NCBI RefSeq assembly: GCF_900079725.1
Contig: NZ_LT599032.1
Span: forward strand, 4,770,054-4,834,053
Length of the DNA stretch: 64,000 nucleotides
Direction: 5' to 3'
DNA from: an uncultured Dysgonomonas sp.
GTDB lineage: Bacteria; Bacteroidota; Bacteroidia; Bacteroidales; Dysgonomonadaceae
The position numbers were made by a program, and so were the translations under genes. Shown in pieces: positions 37,994 to 47,644 of this stretch. The notes beneath the pieces are model-generated. The model saw only the letters and a list, made by a program, of their open reading frames with translations. It was not told the DNA's origin and searched no databases. Position 1 is the first letter of the stretch. Every line of letters starts with the position of its first letter.

Positions 37994-38377
37994 ATGAAAA
38001 AATTAATATATACCATATTCATCCTGGTTGGATGTATACTGCTTAACAATTGTTCTACACCGGATGACGATATTGATGCTGACCTGGCTTTGAATCAAGC
38101 TGATAAAATAACAAGATTCAGAGTTTACAAAAATATTAATGAGTTCTATGATGCGACTATATCGCATGATGACACCACCATCGTATTGTCTCTCCCTGCT
38201 AATATGGGGCTTGATAAATTACAACCTGAAGTAATCGTTTCTGAAAATGCCAAAGTTTCCCCTTCGTCGGGAGCTATACAGAGTTTTATCACACCTCCGG
38301 TTATTTATAAAGTTGTAGCACAAGATGGAACTCATATCAGGGAATATAAAGTTACAGTAAACAACAATCTTAATTAA
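37994..38377 (+). CDS. DUF5018-like small surface lipoprotein
   Basis: A 127-residue lipoprotein with lipobox Cys20 (LLNNCSTPDDD). The mature part is a single beta-sandwich-like domain (ADKITRFRVYKNINEFYDATI; PPVIYKVVAQDGTHIREYKVTVNN) of the DUF5018 type seen in SusCD operons. It lies 17 bp after the susD-like gene. The role is unknown, though a small glycan-binding or spacer protein at the cell surface is likely. Confidence 0.75.
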   Translation: MKKLIYTIFILVGCILLNNCSTPDDDIDADLALNQADKITRFRVYKNINEFYDATISHDDTTIVLSLPANMGLDKLQPEVIVSENAKVSPSSGAIQSFITPPVIYKVVAQDGTHIREYKVTVNNNLN

Positions 38378-38382
38378 TTGCT

Positions 38383-39219
38383 ATGAAAAAATTATTGACC
38401 ATATTATTGTCACTTCTTGTATTAGCTGGTTGTAGCGACGAAGATTACCCGCTGCTGGAACCATATATATATTTTGCTGACAATGTAGATTATTATGTAG
38501 TAGATCCGGATGTGGAAGTGGCCTATACGATAACGGGAAGTTTCAGTGCCGAAGGTATGATCCAGTCTGTATCAATAGACGGAGTTCAGTACACTGAAGA
38601 AGAAATAGGAGCGGAACTCACTTCTACTTCAATATCCCATACCGTCGATCTTACGGGATTTACAGAATCCAGAACTATCCGGTTTACACTGACTGACAAA
38701 AGAGGAAAAACAACAACTCAGGATTTCCATTTTATCAAGGCGCAACCGGTTGAAACATTTGTTGTTGAACTTGGTGCTCAGAACAATAGTGTACAGGGAT
38801 TCTTTCTATCGCTGACTGATTATAAGACATATTCGGTAACAGATTTCCTGAATACTCAGAAAGACGTTGAAGGTATCTGCTTCGGATATAATAAAGATAA
38901 GAAAGAGCCACTGTTGTTGTCTCCTACAGGACTGCAAATAGCTAATGTGTTGCAAGATAAAGGAAACAAGATGGTAAGTATAGGTTCTGTACCTAAAGTT
39001 GATGGGGCGGCCTTCACCAAGATGGAGAATGATGCCATCATGAAAAATCTGGTTGGAGCCTCTTTCCGCACATTCGAATATACTACTGCCCGCAACGAAA
39101 CTTCGTATTTGTTTAAAACAGAATCGGGGCGATGGGGCATGTTATATGTACAGGAAATGTTGTCGGGACTTGCAGGCAACATGAAAGTGATAGTCAAAAT
39201 AGAGAAAGTGGGTAATTAA
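38383..39219 (+). CDS. Surface lipoprotein of SusCD operon
   Basis: A 278-residue lipoprotein with lipobox Cys17 (VLAGCSDEDY). The acidic SDED run after the Cys is a typical Bacteroidetes surface-export signal. The mature part has an Ig-like domain (VDPDVEVAYTITGSFSAEG; RTIRFTLTDKRGKTTTQDF) and a C-terminal beta domain (SYLFKTESGRWGMLYVQEM). I do not recognise a named family with certainty. It is 5 bp from the preceding gene and 12 bp before the terminator hairpin, so it is the last gene of the SusCD operon. A glycan-binding role is likely. Confidence 0.75.
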   Translation: MKKLLTILLSLLVLAGCSDEDYPLLEPYIYFADNVDYYVVDPDVEVAYTITGSFSAEGMIQSVSIDGVQYTEEEIGAELTSTSISHTVDLTGFTESRTIRFTLTDKRGKTTTQDFHFIKAQPVETFVVELGAQNNSVQGFFLSLTDYKTYSVTDFLNTQKDVEGICFGYNKDKKEPLLLSPTGLQIANVLQDKGNKMVSIGSVPKVDGAAFTKMENDAIMKNLVGASFRTFEYTTARNETSYLFKTESGRWGMLYVQEMLSGLAGNMKVIVKIEKVGN

Positions 39220-39231
39220 ATACATATCAGG

Positions 39232-39280
39232 AAAACAGGCTGGTACTTCGATTCTATCATACAGTATCAGCCTGTTTTTT
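39232..39280 (+). terminator. Terminator after SusCD operon
   Basis: AAAACAGGCTG at 39232-39242 pairs with CAGCCTGTTTT at 39268-39278, and the 3-prime arm runs into six T. It separates the SusCD operon from the enzyme genes downstream. Confidence 0.8.
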
Positions 39281-39349
39281 ACTTCTTATCTTACTGATTT
39301 GTATATCAGTAGTTCTTCCTATCAATAAATTAATTCGGAATCTGTACTT

Positions 39350-42300
39350 ATGAAAAATTGGTTGTCATTAATAATAAAATTTAAAAGGAGATTCTTTTCT
39401 TTATCGATATTTCTTATATCAGGATTTTTTATCTCTCTCTACGGACAATCCTGGAAACTGATAGAATCTACTAAGTTTCCCAAGCAGGAAACGTTCGTTG
39501 CCACACTGTCTGTCCTCGATCATGGGGCTAAAGGAGATGGTGTAACAGATAATACTGAAACATTTCAGCGGTTGTTGGATCAGCTTGCTACATACAATGG
39601 CGGAACCCTTTATGTGCCCGAGGGCAAGTATGTCATAAAGGGAGCCTTAAATGTTCCCAAAGGAATAACCATTCGCGGAGATTGGAAAAAACCACAAAAA
39701 AACATGCCTATCGAGGGTACTATTATTATGGCTTACTCAGGTAAAGGTGATTCAGGCAGTGCGCCTCTTTTCACACTGGAACCCGGTGCCGGAATAATGG
39801 ATATGGCTATTTGGTATCCCGAACAAACTCCGGACAATATCCAACAGTACCCGGCATCTATAATGTTCGGGAAGACAGGCTATTGGGGTAATGACTATTG
39901 CAATGCAAAGAATATTACATTCGTAAACTCATATATCGGATTAATGCTGTCCAGAGTAAACGGTGGTGGTTGTCCGATAATGAATCATCTATATGGAACA
40001 CCGCTTTCCGTAGGAGTGGAAATAGATAATATTGCCGATGTAGGGCGGATTGAGAATGTTAATTTTTCTCCTGAATATTGGGCGTCGTCCGGCCTGCCTC
40101 ATGCTCCTGTTTCTGGAGGTTCATATAAAAACTGGATATATAATAACGGTACAGGTATAGTTATGAGACGTAACGACTGGTCTTATACATGCTATGTCGA
40201 TATTGAAGGTTATAGCAAAGGGATGCTGTCTGCTCATTCATTAGTGGCAGGTCAGGAAACATCCGTTCCCAACGGACATAACTATGCAATGACTTTTACG
40301 CGTTGCAAAACAGGTGTCTATAGCGCCGACGTTAACGAAGTAGGAGTTATGTATTCTAATATAAAGATGACAGATTGTGAAAACGGATTTGTAATAGGTC
40401 CCAACACAAGCGGAACGGTTCAGATTCAGGCATCTGAAATCAGTGCGACAGCCGAAGCTGTAAAAATAGATAAGTTGTCTAGTGTAAAAACTCTCGTAAA
40501 TCAATGTGTTATAAATAAAGGAGTTGTTAATGCAGCCGGAGGTATATTAGTCGCAAATGATTGCGACTTTAAAAATCAGCAGCCTCAGATAGCGTTAGGC
40601 ATCGGGGCACGTTCTGTTTTAACGGGAAATCGTTTTACTCAGGAAGCTAAAATTGATGACAGATCAATTATGGAATCAGTTATTGATCATAGTCCTCTAT
40701 CCATAAAAAAGGTTCCGGATTTCAGCAAAGTGGAAGAGAAGACAAGAAAACCTTCCCGCAGTGTGATGTATCTGGCCACTGTAGCACCATATAACGCAAA
40801 TGGTAACGGCGTGAAAGATAATACAACAGCTATACAATCGGCATTAGACAAAGCAGCTGCGGATGGAGGTGGTGTTGTCTTCCTGCCTCCGGGCAATTAT
40901 AAAGTTACCGGAAATTTATCCGTGCCAACGGGAGTAGAGCTAAAGGGCGCAGTCGATTTAAGTTCGGCTCCTTTAGGTAAAGGTACAGTCATTGAAGTGT
41001 ATACAGGCAAAGGAAATCCGAATGGCCAGCCCTTTATGAAACTTGCGAAAAACAGCGGTATACGGGGAATTGTATTTAACTACCCGGAGCAGAGAGCAGC
41101 ATATCTGCCCAATATGTTTGCATATCCTTATACTGTGCAGGTTACAGGTTCTGATGCCTACATTATAAATGTGGGAATGCGTGCAGTAGATAAATTCGCC
41201 GATTTATTTACCTACAAATGTGACAATCACTTTATAGATTATGTAATGGGACATGTATTTAATGGAGGGATCAAAGTGGGAGCCAATACCGAAAACGGCG
41301 TAATACAGAATGTGCATGTCAATATTGGTTGTTATGCAACAGGAGGTGAATCGAAATGGGGAAGCTGGCCTAATTCACCGATACCCGGGATAGAAGAAAG
41401 TCTTGTACAGGCTTCATATAAATACGGATTGGAAAAACTGGACTTTATCGAATTGGGAGCATGTAAAAACCAATGTTTATATAATAACTTCATCTATGGA
41501 GCTCATAAAGGGCTTATACTAGGTGACAACAGTGGTAGTGGGCCGGAAGGTATCTCGATGGGTACCGGAATAGACGGGACAACAAGCGCTGTTTGTATTG
41601 AAAAGATAGGTGTAGGGGGATTCGATTTTATAAACACACAACTGGTTGCTATTGGCGACAATAACACATGGTATATAGAGACCGGAGCAGGATTCACAGG
41701 AAGTACTACATTCTTTAATTCCGATTACTGGGGTAATCCTAGCAGAGGAATGCAACTAAGAAATGGAACAATTGAATTGCAGTCTGCCAACTTCCATCAT
41801 CCGGGACAGAGTGGGTTGGCAACACTAAATCATCCTGCTAAATTAAGTCTTGTAGCTTCTACTGTTGCCCCTACAGATGCAATTTTAACAGATCCGGCAG
41901 AAGCTCAGTTGTCAGTTCAGTCATCCGTATTAAATTCATCCGGTATCAAACCCGAGAAATGTGCATTGTGGAAAAACAATCTGGATTATGCAATCAGATA
42001 TACAACCGAATATGTATACGACAGGGCAGGGTGGACTGCAACTGCATCTCACAACAACAATAACGCATACATGGCCATTGACAGCAAACCCGAAACCAGA
42101 TGGGATACAGGGGCATCGCAGGCTTCCGGGCAATGGTTTATTGTTGATATGAAGAAAGCACAAAAGCTCGATGCCATTATTCTGGATGTGGCCGCGAGCG
42201 CAGGCGATTCGCCCATTTCTTATAAAATGTACCTTTCCGATGATGGTCAGACATGGACAAGTGCTGTGGCTTCCGGTAAAGGTACCAGAGATGTTTCTTT

Positions 42301-43861
42301 CATCTACCTAGATGAAACCGCAAAAGCAAGATATATAAAAATAGAGCAGACGGGACAGGCCGGGAATTACTGGTCTATACATGAGTTTTATGTATACAGC
42401 GCCGATTTGAAGAAACAAGAAATACCATTGGACAGGACAGGCTGGATTGCTTCGGCTTCTAAAAATAATGACGGAGCGCAGAGGACTCTCGACGACGACC
42501 TTTCTACACGATGGGATACTGAAGCTGTGCAGGAATCGGGTGAGTGGTTTCAGGTGGATATGTTGCAATCACAAAAGTTTAACAAAATTCATCTCGATTA
42601 TACAGAAAGCCCAAATGATGGACCTGACAAATATGAAATCTATGTGTCTGATGATGGAGAATCGTGGGGAGAACCTATCGCTTCCGGCAATGGAACTAAA
42701 AGCGCATTGAAAGTTGAACTAAATGACCAGGAGGCGAGATATATACGCATTTTGCAAACAGGCACAAACGAAGGAGGTTATTGGTCGATACATGAATTCT
42801 GGGCTTATAATAATGAAAAAGAAATTGAAGCTGTCAAATTTGAGATTATACCGACTCCGTCGAATGCCACAGTTTATATAAATGAGATAGAGCAAAGTTT
42901 TGTGACTATAGAAAAGGGCAAAGATGTAACTTATAAAGTTTCGGCAGAAGGGTATGTTACAGTGGAAGATACCCGCTCAAACCTTCAATCGGATACTCGT
43001 CTCGAAGTAAAGCTTGAAGTTATACCTGTACCAAAAATCAGATTTGAAATAGTGCCTACTCCATCAAATGCGACTGTAACAATAAATGGTATTGAACAGA
43101 AAATAGCAGAGATAAAGAAAGGCATGGATATAACCTACAAGGTATCTGCTGCGGGCTATATTACAGTTGAGGAGTCTTTGACAGATGTTCAAACGGATAT
43201 GCAGTTAGAAGTAAATCTCACACCGGCTCCATCTACCAAAGTCAAATTCGAAATAGTGCCTACTCCTTCGAGTGCTATAGTGATAATTAATGGAATCGAA
43301 CAGAAGGTTACAGAAATTGAAAAAGGAAAAAGCGTTATTTATAAGGTTAGTGCAGAGGGATACATAGCCGAAGAGAAAACAATGACTGATATTCAATCGG
43401 ATACTCGCCTAGAAGTTAATCTCGATCCAATTCCTGTAATCAGATTCGAAATTATACCTACTCCTTCGGATGCTATAGTGATAATAAACGGTTCGGAACA
43501 AAAAACTATAGAAATTCAAAAAGGACAGGATGTAACTTATAAAGTTTCGGCAGAAGGATATATCCCTGAAGAGAAAACAGTAACTAACATTCAGTCAGAT
43601 ACACAGCTAATGATTAATCTGAATCCTATAGTTTCAGATCCGGACAAAGAAATAAGCTTCTCATATGACGGACATCACATAAAGGTAAGAGGAACGACGG
43701 GTGAATTCAGACTAAGAGTTTACTCTGTATCCGGCAAATGCCTGATTGACAATACAACGAAAGGCGATATTCCTTTCATCTGTCCTGCGAGCGGAGTATA
43801 TATTTTGAGACTGGATTATGAAGGGAGTAAGCATGAAAAGAAAGTATTCCTCAACAAGTAG
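39350..43861 (+). CDS. Double beta-helix glycosidase with F5/8 type C, PEGA repeats and type IX sorting domain
   Basis: A 1503-residue secreted enzyme. After a signal peptide come two Pectate_lyase_3-type beta-helices (about 50-440 and 473-870), each opening with a GVTDNTETFQRLLDQ or NGVKDNTTAIQSALDKAA motif and a GG-x-VP-x-G-Y element. Paired helices of this kind are characteristic of GH55 beta-1,3-glucanases, but pectin-type activity is not excluded. Two discoidin/F5-8C domains follow (about 887-1022 and 1025-1158), then four PEGA repeats (about 1162-1427). The C-terminus (about 1433-1503; FRLRVYSVSGKCLID, then ASGVYILRLDYEGSKHEKK) reads as a type A type IX sorting domain. It heads a new operon with the GH3 and PorV-like genes. 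Confidence 0.85.
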   Translation: MKNWLSLIIKFKRRFFSLSIFLISGFFISLYGQSWKLIESTKFPKQETFVATLSVLDHGAKGDGVTDNTETFQRLLDQLATYNGGTLYVPEGKYVIKGALNVPKGITIRGDWKKPQKNMPIEGTIIMAYSGKGDSGSAPLFTLEPGAGIMDMAIWYPEQTPDNIQQYPASIMFGKTGYWGNDYCNAKNITFVNSYIGLMLSRVNGGGCPIMNHLYGTPLSVGVEIDNIADVGRIENVNFSPEYWASSGLPHAPVSGGSYKNWIYNNGTGIVMRRNDWSYTCYVDIEGYSKGMLSAHSLVAGQETSVPNGHNYAMTFTRCKTGVYSADVNEVGVMYSNIKMTDCENGFVIGPNTSGTVQIQASEISATAEAVKIDKLSSVKTLVNQCVINKGVVNAAGGILVANDCDFKNQQPQIALGIGARSVLTGNRFTQEAKIDDRSIMESVIDHSPLSIKKVPDFSKVEEKTRKPSRSVMYLATVAPYNANGNGVKDNTTAIQSALDKAAADGGGVVFLPPGNYKVTGNLSVPTGVELKGAVDLSSAPLGKGTVIEVYTGKGNPNGQPFMKLAKNSGIRGIVFNYPEQRAAYLPNMFAYPYTVQVTGSDAYIINVGMRAVDKFADLFTYKCDNHFIDYVMGHVFNGGIKVGANTENGVIQNVHVNIGCYATGGESKWGSWPNSPIPGIEESLVQASYKYGLEKLDFIELGACKNQCLYNNFIYGAHKGLILGDNSGSGPEGISMGTGIDGTTSAVCIEKIGVGGFDFINTQLVAIGDNNTWYIETGAGFTGSTTFFNSDYWGNPSRGMQLRNGTIELQSANFHHPGQSGLATLNHPAKLSLVASTVAPTDAILTDPAEAQLSVQSSVLNSSGIKPEKCALWKNNLDYAIRYTTEYVYDRAGWTATASHNNNNAYMAIDSKPETRWDTGASQASGQWFIVDMKKAQKLDAIILDVAASAGDSPISYKMYLSDDGQTWTSAVASGKGTRDVSFIYLDETAKARYIKIEQTGQAGNYWSIHEFYVYSADLKKQEIPLDRTGWIASASKNNDGAQRTLDDDLSTRWDTEAVQESGEWFQVDMLQSQKFNKIHLDYTESPNDGPDKYEIYVSDDGESWGEPIASGNGTKSALKVELNDQEARYIRILQTGTNEGGYWSIHEFWAYNNEKEIEAVKFEIIPTPSNATVYINEIEQSFVTIEKGKDVTYKVSAEGYVTVEDTRSNLQSDTRLEVKLEVIPVPKIRFEIVPTPSNATVTINGIEQKIAEIKKGMDITYKVSAAGYITVEESLTDVQTDMQLEVNLTPAPSTKVKFEIVPTPSSAIVIINGIEQKVTEIEKGKSVIYKVSAEGYIAEEKTMTDIQSDTRLEVNLDPIPVIRFEIIPTPSDAIVIINGSEQKTIEIQKGQDVTYKVSAEGYIPEEKTVTNIQSDTQLMINLNPIVSDPDKEISFSYDGHHIKVRGTTGEFRLRVYSVSGKCLIDNTTKGDIPFICPASGVYILRLDYEGSKHEKKVFLNK
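42833..43628 (+). repeat. Four in-frame PEGA-domain repeats
   Basis: Four tandem units of about 200 bp encode VKFEIIPTPSNATVYINEIE-type segments followed by KGKDVTYKVSAEGY and LQSDTRLEVKL-like ends. They start near 42833, 43034, 43218 and 43436. DNA similarity between units is visible, so unequal recombination could change copy number. They likely act as a stalk between the binding domains and the sorting domain. Confidence 0.8.
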
Positions 43862-43902
43862 TTGAAGAAGCAGTTTTTAACTTATAATAAAAAAGCAGAA
43901 TA

Positions 43903-46467
43903 ATGTTTAGAAAGTTTTTAGTATGTGGATTACTCACATTGCTGTTGGTTTCCATGTCAGCCGGTTTAAAAGCCCAACAGAAAGATGTATATCTGGATGA
44001 AAAAGCGCCGACACATGATCGTATAATGGATTTGTTATCGAGGCTTACCATAGAAGAAAAAATAAGCCTTCTCAGGGCTACTTCTCCGGGAATTCCCCGT
44101 TTGCAAATACCGAAGTATTATCATGGAAACGAATCATTGCACGGAGTTGTCCGTCCTGGTCGTTTTACGGTTTTCCCACAGGCAATAGGTCTGGCAAGTA
44201 TGTGGAATACTGAGTTGCATTACAAAATAGCAACAGCCATATCCGATGAAGCCCGTGGCCGGTGGAATGAACTGGAACAGGGTAAATTACAGACTCAGCG
44301 TTTTACCGACCTGCTTACATTCTGGTCGCCTACCGTGAATATGGCCCGTGATCCGCGATGGGGGCGTACGCCTGAGACTTATGGGGAAGATCCCTATCTG
44401 TCTGGTGTATTGGGTACTGCATTTGTAAAAGGATTGCAGGGCGACGATCCTCGTTATCTTAAAATCGTTTCCACTCCTAAACATTTCGCTGCTAATAACG
44501 AGGAACACAACCGGTTTGTTTGCAATCCCCAAATATCGGAGAGGCAACTGCGCGAGTATTATTTTCCGGCCTTCGAAATGTGTGTGAAAGATGGTCAATC
44601 TGCATCTATCATGTCTGCATATAATGCCATAAATGATGTTCCTTGTACGGCCAATCCATGGCTATTGACGAAGGTTCTGCGCCACGATTGGGGCTTTAAT
44701 GGTTATGTTGTTTCCGATTGCGGAGGACCGAGTTTATTGGTGTCGGCAATGAAATATGTAAAAACAAAGGAAGCTACCGCTACCCTGTCCATTAAGGCAG
44801 GACTCGATCTCGAATGCGGCGATGATGTGTATATGCAGCCGTTGCTGAATGCATACAATCAGTATATGGTAAGCAAGGCAGATATAGATACGGCTGCATA
44901 CCGCGTACTGAGGGCAAGAATGCATCTGGGATTATTCGATGATCCTGATCTTAATCCTTATAACAAAATATCGCCATCGGTTGTTGGTTCGGCAGAGCAT
45001 AAACAACTGGCTCTTGAGGCGGCTCGCCAGAGTATTGTTTTATTAAAAAATGACAAGCGGACTTTACCATTGAATCCTAAAAAAGTAAAATCTATAGCTG
45101 TAGTTGGTATTAATGCAGGAAACTCCGAATTTGGAGATTATAGCGGCATTCCGGCCAATGCTCCGATTTCTATCTTGCAGGGAATTAAAGACAAGGTAGG
45201 GGATAATGCGAAAATAGTATATGCGCCGTGGAAATCAGCGATGGACGGTAAAGAGATGATTTCAGCCCCTTATTTTCCCGGAGGCCTGAAAACGGAATAT
45301 TTCAGTAATATGGAACTCTCGGGTACCCCAAAAGTGCGCACTGAAGAATGGGTAAACTTCGAACCTGCCAATCAGGCACCCGATCCGTTTATTCCTGCGT
45401 TTCCGGTATCTATCCGCTGGTCGGGTAAATTACATCCTGAAGTATCAGGAAATTATACGATATATTATACCGCCGATGATGGTAGCCGACTGTTTATCAA
45501 TGGAGAGAAATTAATCGACGCATGGGTTGAGCGTAGCATCGCTACTGATTCGGTGTCTTTATATCTTGAAGGAGGTAAAGAATATGATATCAGGGCCGAA
45601 TATTTCAATAACCGCGACAATGCTGTAGCCAAGCTATATTGGAAGGTACCGGATGTTGGGACAAAGCAGCGTCTGGATATGTACGGTGAGGCCGGAAAAG
45701 CCGTCAGGGAATGTGAGCAGGTAGTAGCTGTTTTAGGGATAAATAAAACCATCGAGCGCGAAGGGCAAGACAGGTATGATATCCATTTACCTGCCGATCA
45801 GGAGGAATTTATCAGGGAAATATATAAAGTCAATCCTAATATTGTAGTAGTGCTGGTTGCCGGAAGTTCTCTGGCTATCAATTGGATGGACGAGCATGTC
45901 CCTGCCATCGTGAACGCATGGTATCCGGGAGAGCAGGGCGGAACAGCCGTTGCAGAAGTATTGTTCGGAGAATATAACCCGGGAGGACGATTGCCAATTA
46001 CATATTATAACAGTCTGGAAGAAATCCCGGCTTTCGACGACTACGATATTACCAAAGGACGTACTTATCAATACTTTAAAGGGAAGCCGTTGTATCCGTT
46101 CGGCTATGGATTAAGTTATACAACATTCGCTTACAAAAACTTACAAATAAATGACAACCGGGATAATGTCAAAGTCTCCTTTGAATTGAAAAATACCGGA
46201 AGCATGAATGGCGATGAGGTTTCTCAGGTATATGTAAAAATCCCTTCTTCGGGAATCGTTATGCCAATAAAAGAATTGAAAGGTTTTCAGCGCAGCACGC
46301 TGAAAAAAGGCGGGACGAAAAACGTAGAGATAAATATAAGGAAAGATCTGTTGAGATATTGGGACGATGCAACTGAAACATTCATTACACCTAAAGGCGA
46401 ATACGAGTTTATGGTTGGAAGTTCGTCTCAGGATATAAAATTGACAAAGAAATTTACATTGAACTAA
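43903..46467 (+). CDS. Glycoside hydrolase family 3 with inserted PA14 domain
   Basis: An 854-residue secreted enzyme (signal LLTLLLVSMSAGLKAQ). The GH3 N-terminal barrel spans about 40-330 with MARDPRWGRTPETYGEDPYL, TPKHFAANNEEHNR and the nucleophile Asp272 in GYVVSDCGGPS. The GH3 C-terminal sandwich starts near 370 and is interrupted by a PA14 domain (about 460-590; LKTEYFSNMELSGT; YTIYYTADDGSRLFINGEKL). A fibronectin III-like domain ends the protein. PA14 insertion is typical of beta-glucosidase and beta-xylosidase types. It is 41 bp after the beta-helix enzyme gene and 10 bp before the PorV-like gene. Confidence 0.94.
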   Translation: MFRKFLVCGLLTLLLVSMSAGLKAQQKDVYLDEKAPTHDRIMDLLSRLTIEEKISLLRATSPGIPRLQIPKYYHGNESLHGVVRPGRFTVFPQAIGLASMWNTELHYKIATAISDEARGRWNELEQGKLQTQRFTDLLTFWSPTVNMARDPRWGRTPETYGEDPYLSGVLGTAFVKGLQGDDPRYLKIVSTPKHFAANNEEHNRFVCNPQISERQLREYYFPAFEMCVKDGQSASIMSAYNAINDVPCTANPWLLTKVLRHDWGFNGYVVSDCGGPSLLVSAMKYVKTKEATATLSIKAGLDLECGDDVYMQPLLNAYNQYMVSKADIDTAAYRVLRARMHLGLFDDPDLNPYNKISPSVVGSAEHKQLALEAARQSIVLLKNDKRTLPLNPKKVKSIAVVGINAGNSEFGDYSGIPANAPISILQGIKDKVGDNAKIVYAPWKSAMDGKEMISAPYFPGGLKTEYFSNMELSGTPKVRTEEWVNFEPANQAPDPFIPAFPVSIRWSGKLHPEVSGNYTIYYTADDGSRLFINGEKLIDAWVERSIATDSVSLYLEGGKEYDIRAEYFNNRDNAVAKLYWKVPDVGTKQRLDMYGEAGKAVRECEQVVAVLGINKTIEREGQDRYDIHLPADQEEFIREIYKVNPNIVVVLVAGSSLAINWMDEHVPAIVNAWYPGEQGGTAVAEVLFGEYNPGGRLPITYYNSLEEIPAFDDYDITKGRTYQYFKGKPLYPFGYGLSYTTFAYKNLQINDNRDNVKVSFELKNTGSMNGDEVSQVYVKIPSSGIVMPIKELKGFQRSTLKKGGTKNVEINIRKDLLRYWDDATETFITPKGEYEFMVGSSSQDIKLTKKFTLN

Positions 46468-46477
46468 AAACTATTAA

Positions 46478-47644
46478 ATGAGAAATATTGTAACTAAAAT
46501 ACTGATTTTGATATGCTTATTCATTTCAGTTGCAGGATTTTCACAAAACAAAGAATATAATCCGATAGAAACAGCAGTTCCCTCATTAACTATTGCGCCC
46601 GATGCACGTTCGGGCGGGATGGGCGATGTTGGAGCAGCGACAATGCCTGATGCTTATTCTCAATACTGGAATCCGGCAAAATATGCTTTTGCAACCAGTA
46701 AAGCCTCTTTCGCCTTGTCATATACTCCATGGATGCGGAGTGTAGTGAATGGAATATCTCTGCTCAACGCTGTAGGTTATTACAAACTGGGAATAGAAAA
46801 TAATCAGGCATTGAGTGCATCTCTACGATATTTTTCGATAGGAGATGTATACCTGGCCGATGCACAAGGTGAGTTTATAAGCACTGTCGCTCCATCAGAA
46901 CTGGCTGTGGATATCGGATATTCACGTAAATTGACGGAGACATTTTCCGGGTCGGTAGTTATCCGTTATCTACGAGCCAACTATTCCGGCATAGAGGACG
47001 AAGGAACTTCCGACGGTACATTTGCCGCAGATATTGCGGGTTATAACGAATCTTATATTAATATCGGAAAGTCTGAAAGTCTTTTGGGAATTGGATTTAA
47101 TATATCTAATGTAGGAGGAAAAATATCTAACGGCGGGTATAATAGAGAAAGTTTTATTCCTGCGAATCTTAGAGTGGGCGCATCGTTAATATATCCTTTG
47201 GATGAAAAGAATTCATTAACTATTGCCGCCGATCTGAATAAGTTGTTGGTACCTACCCCCCCTGTTCTAAAAGATGGTGAATCGATAGAAGATTATAGAG
47301 TAAGAGTTCTCGAATACGAAAAGATGAGTTCTTTCAAGGGGATATTCAAGTCTTTTGGAGATGCTCCCGGTGGATTTTCGGAAGAGATGAAAGAAATAAC
47401 ATGGGCGTTGGGGCTTGAGTATGATTATGATAGTAAATTCAGGCTGAGAACAGGTTATGCGAATGAGAGCGCAATGAAAGGGAACCGAAAATATCTGACA
47501 TTTGGAACAGGCCTTAAAATAAATGCATTCCAATTAGATGCTGCTTATATACTGGCAACTAATAGCTCAAATCCGTTGGACCAGACATTACGTTTTTCTC
47601 TGGCATTCGATTTTGAGGCTATTATGAAATTACTGAATAAATAG
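46478..47644 (+). CDS. porV: PorV-like type IX secretion outer-membrane protein
   Basis: A 388-residue outer-membrane beta-barrel (FadL-like) with a signal peptide ending at VAGFSQ. It shows the PorV/LptO hallmarks: TIAPDARSGGMGDVGAATMPDAYSQYWNPAKYAF near the N-terminus, SFALSYTPWMR, and a barrel ending in an aromatic-rich strand (LRFSLAFDFEA). In Porphyromonas gingivalis PorV carries cargo from the type IX translocon to the PorU sortase. Here it is not beside porU but directly after a GH3 gene and one gene after a cargo-like protein with a sorting domain. It may be a dedicated shuttle for that enzyme. PorQ-like identity is a lesser alternative. Confidence 0.82.
   Translation: MRNIVTKILILICLFISVAGFSQNKEYNPIETAVPSLTIAPDARSGGMGDVGAATMPDAYSQYWNPAKYAFATSKASFALSYTPWMRSVVNGISLLNAVGYYKLGIENNQALSASLRYFSIGDVYLADAQGEFISTVAPSELAVDIGYSRKLTETFSGSVVIRYLRANYSGIEDEGTSDGTFAADIAGYNESYINIGKSESLLGIGFNISNVGGKISNGGYNRESFIPANLRVGASLIYPLDEKNSLTIAADLNKLLVPTPPVLKDGESIEDYRVRVLEYEKMSSFKGIFKSFGDAPGGFSEEMKEITWALGLEYDYDSKFRLRTGYANESAMKGNRKYLTFGTGLKINAFQLDAAYILATNSSNPLDQTLRFSLAFDFEAIMKLLNK

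Noticed and set aside
42833-43628. Possible CRISPR-like array
   Set aside because: The repeating units are about 200 bp, stay in frame and encode PEGA domains; there are no spacers and no cas genes.
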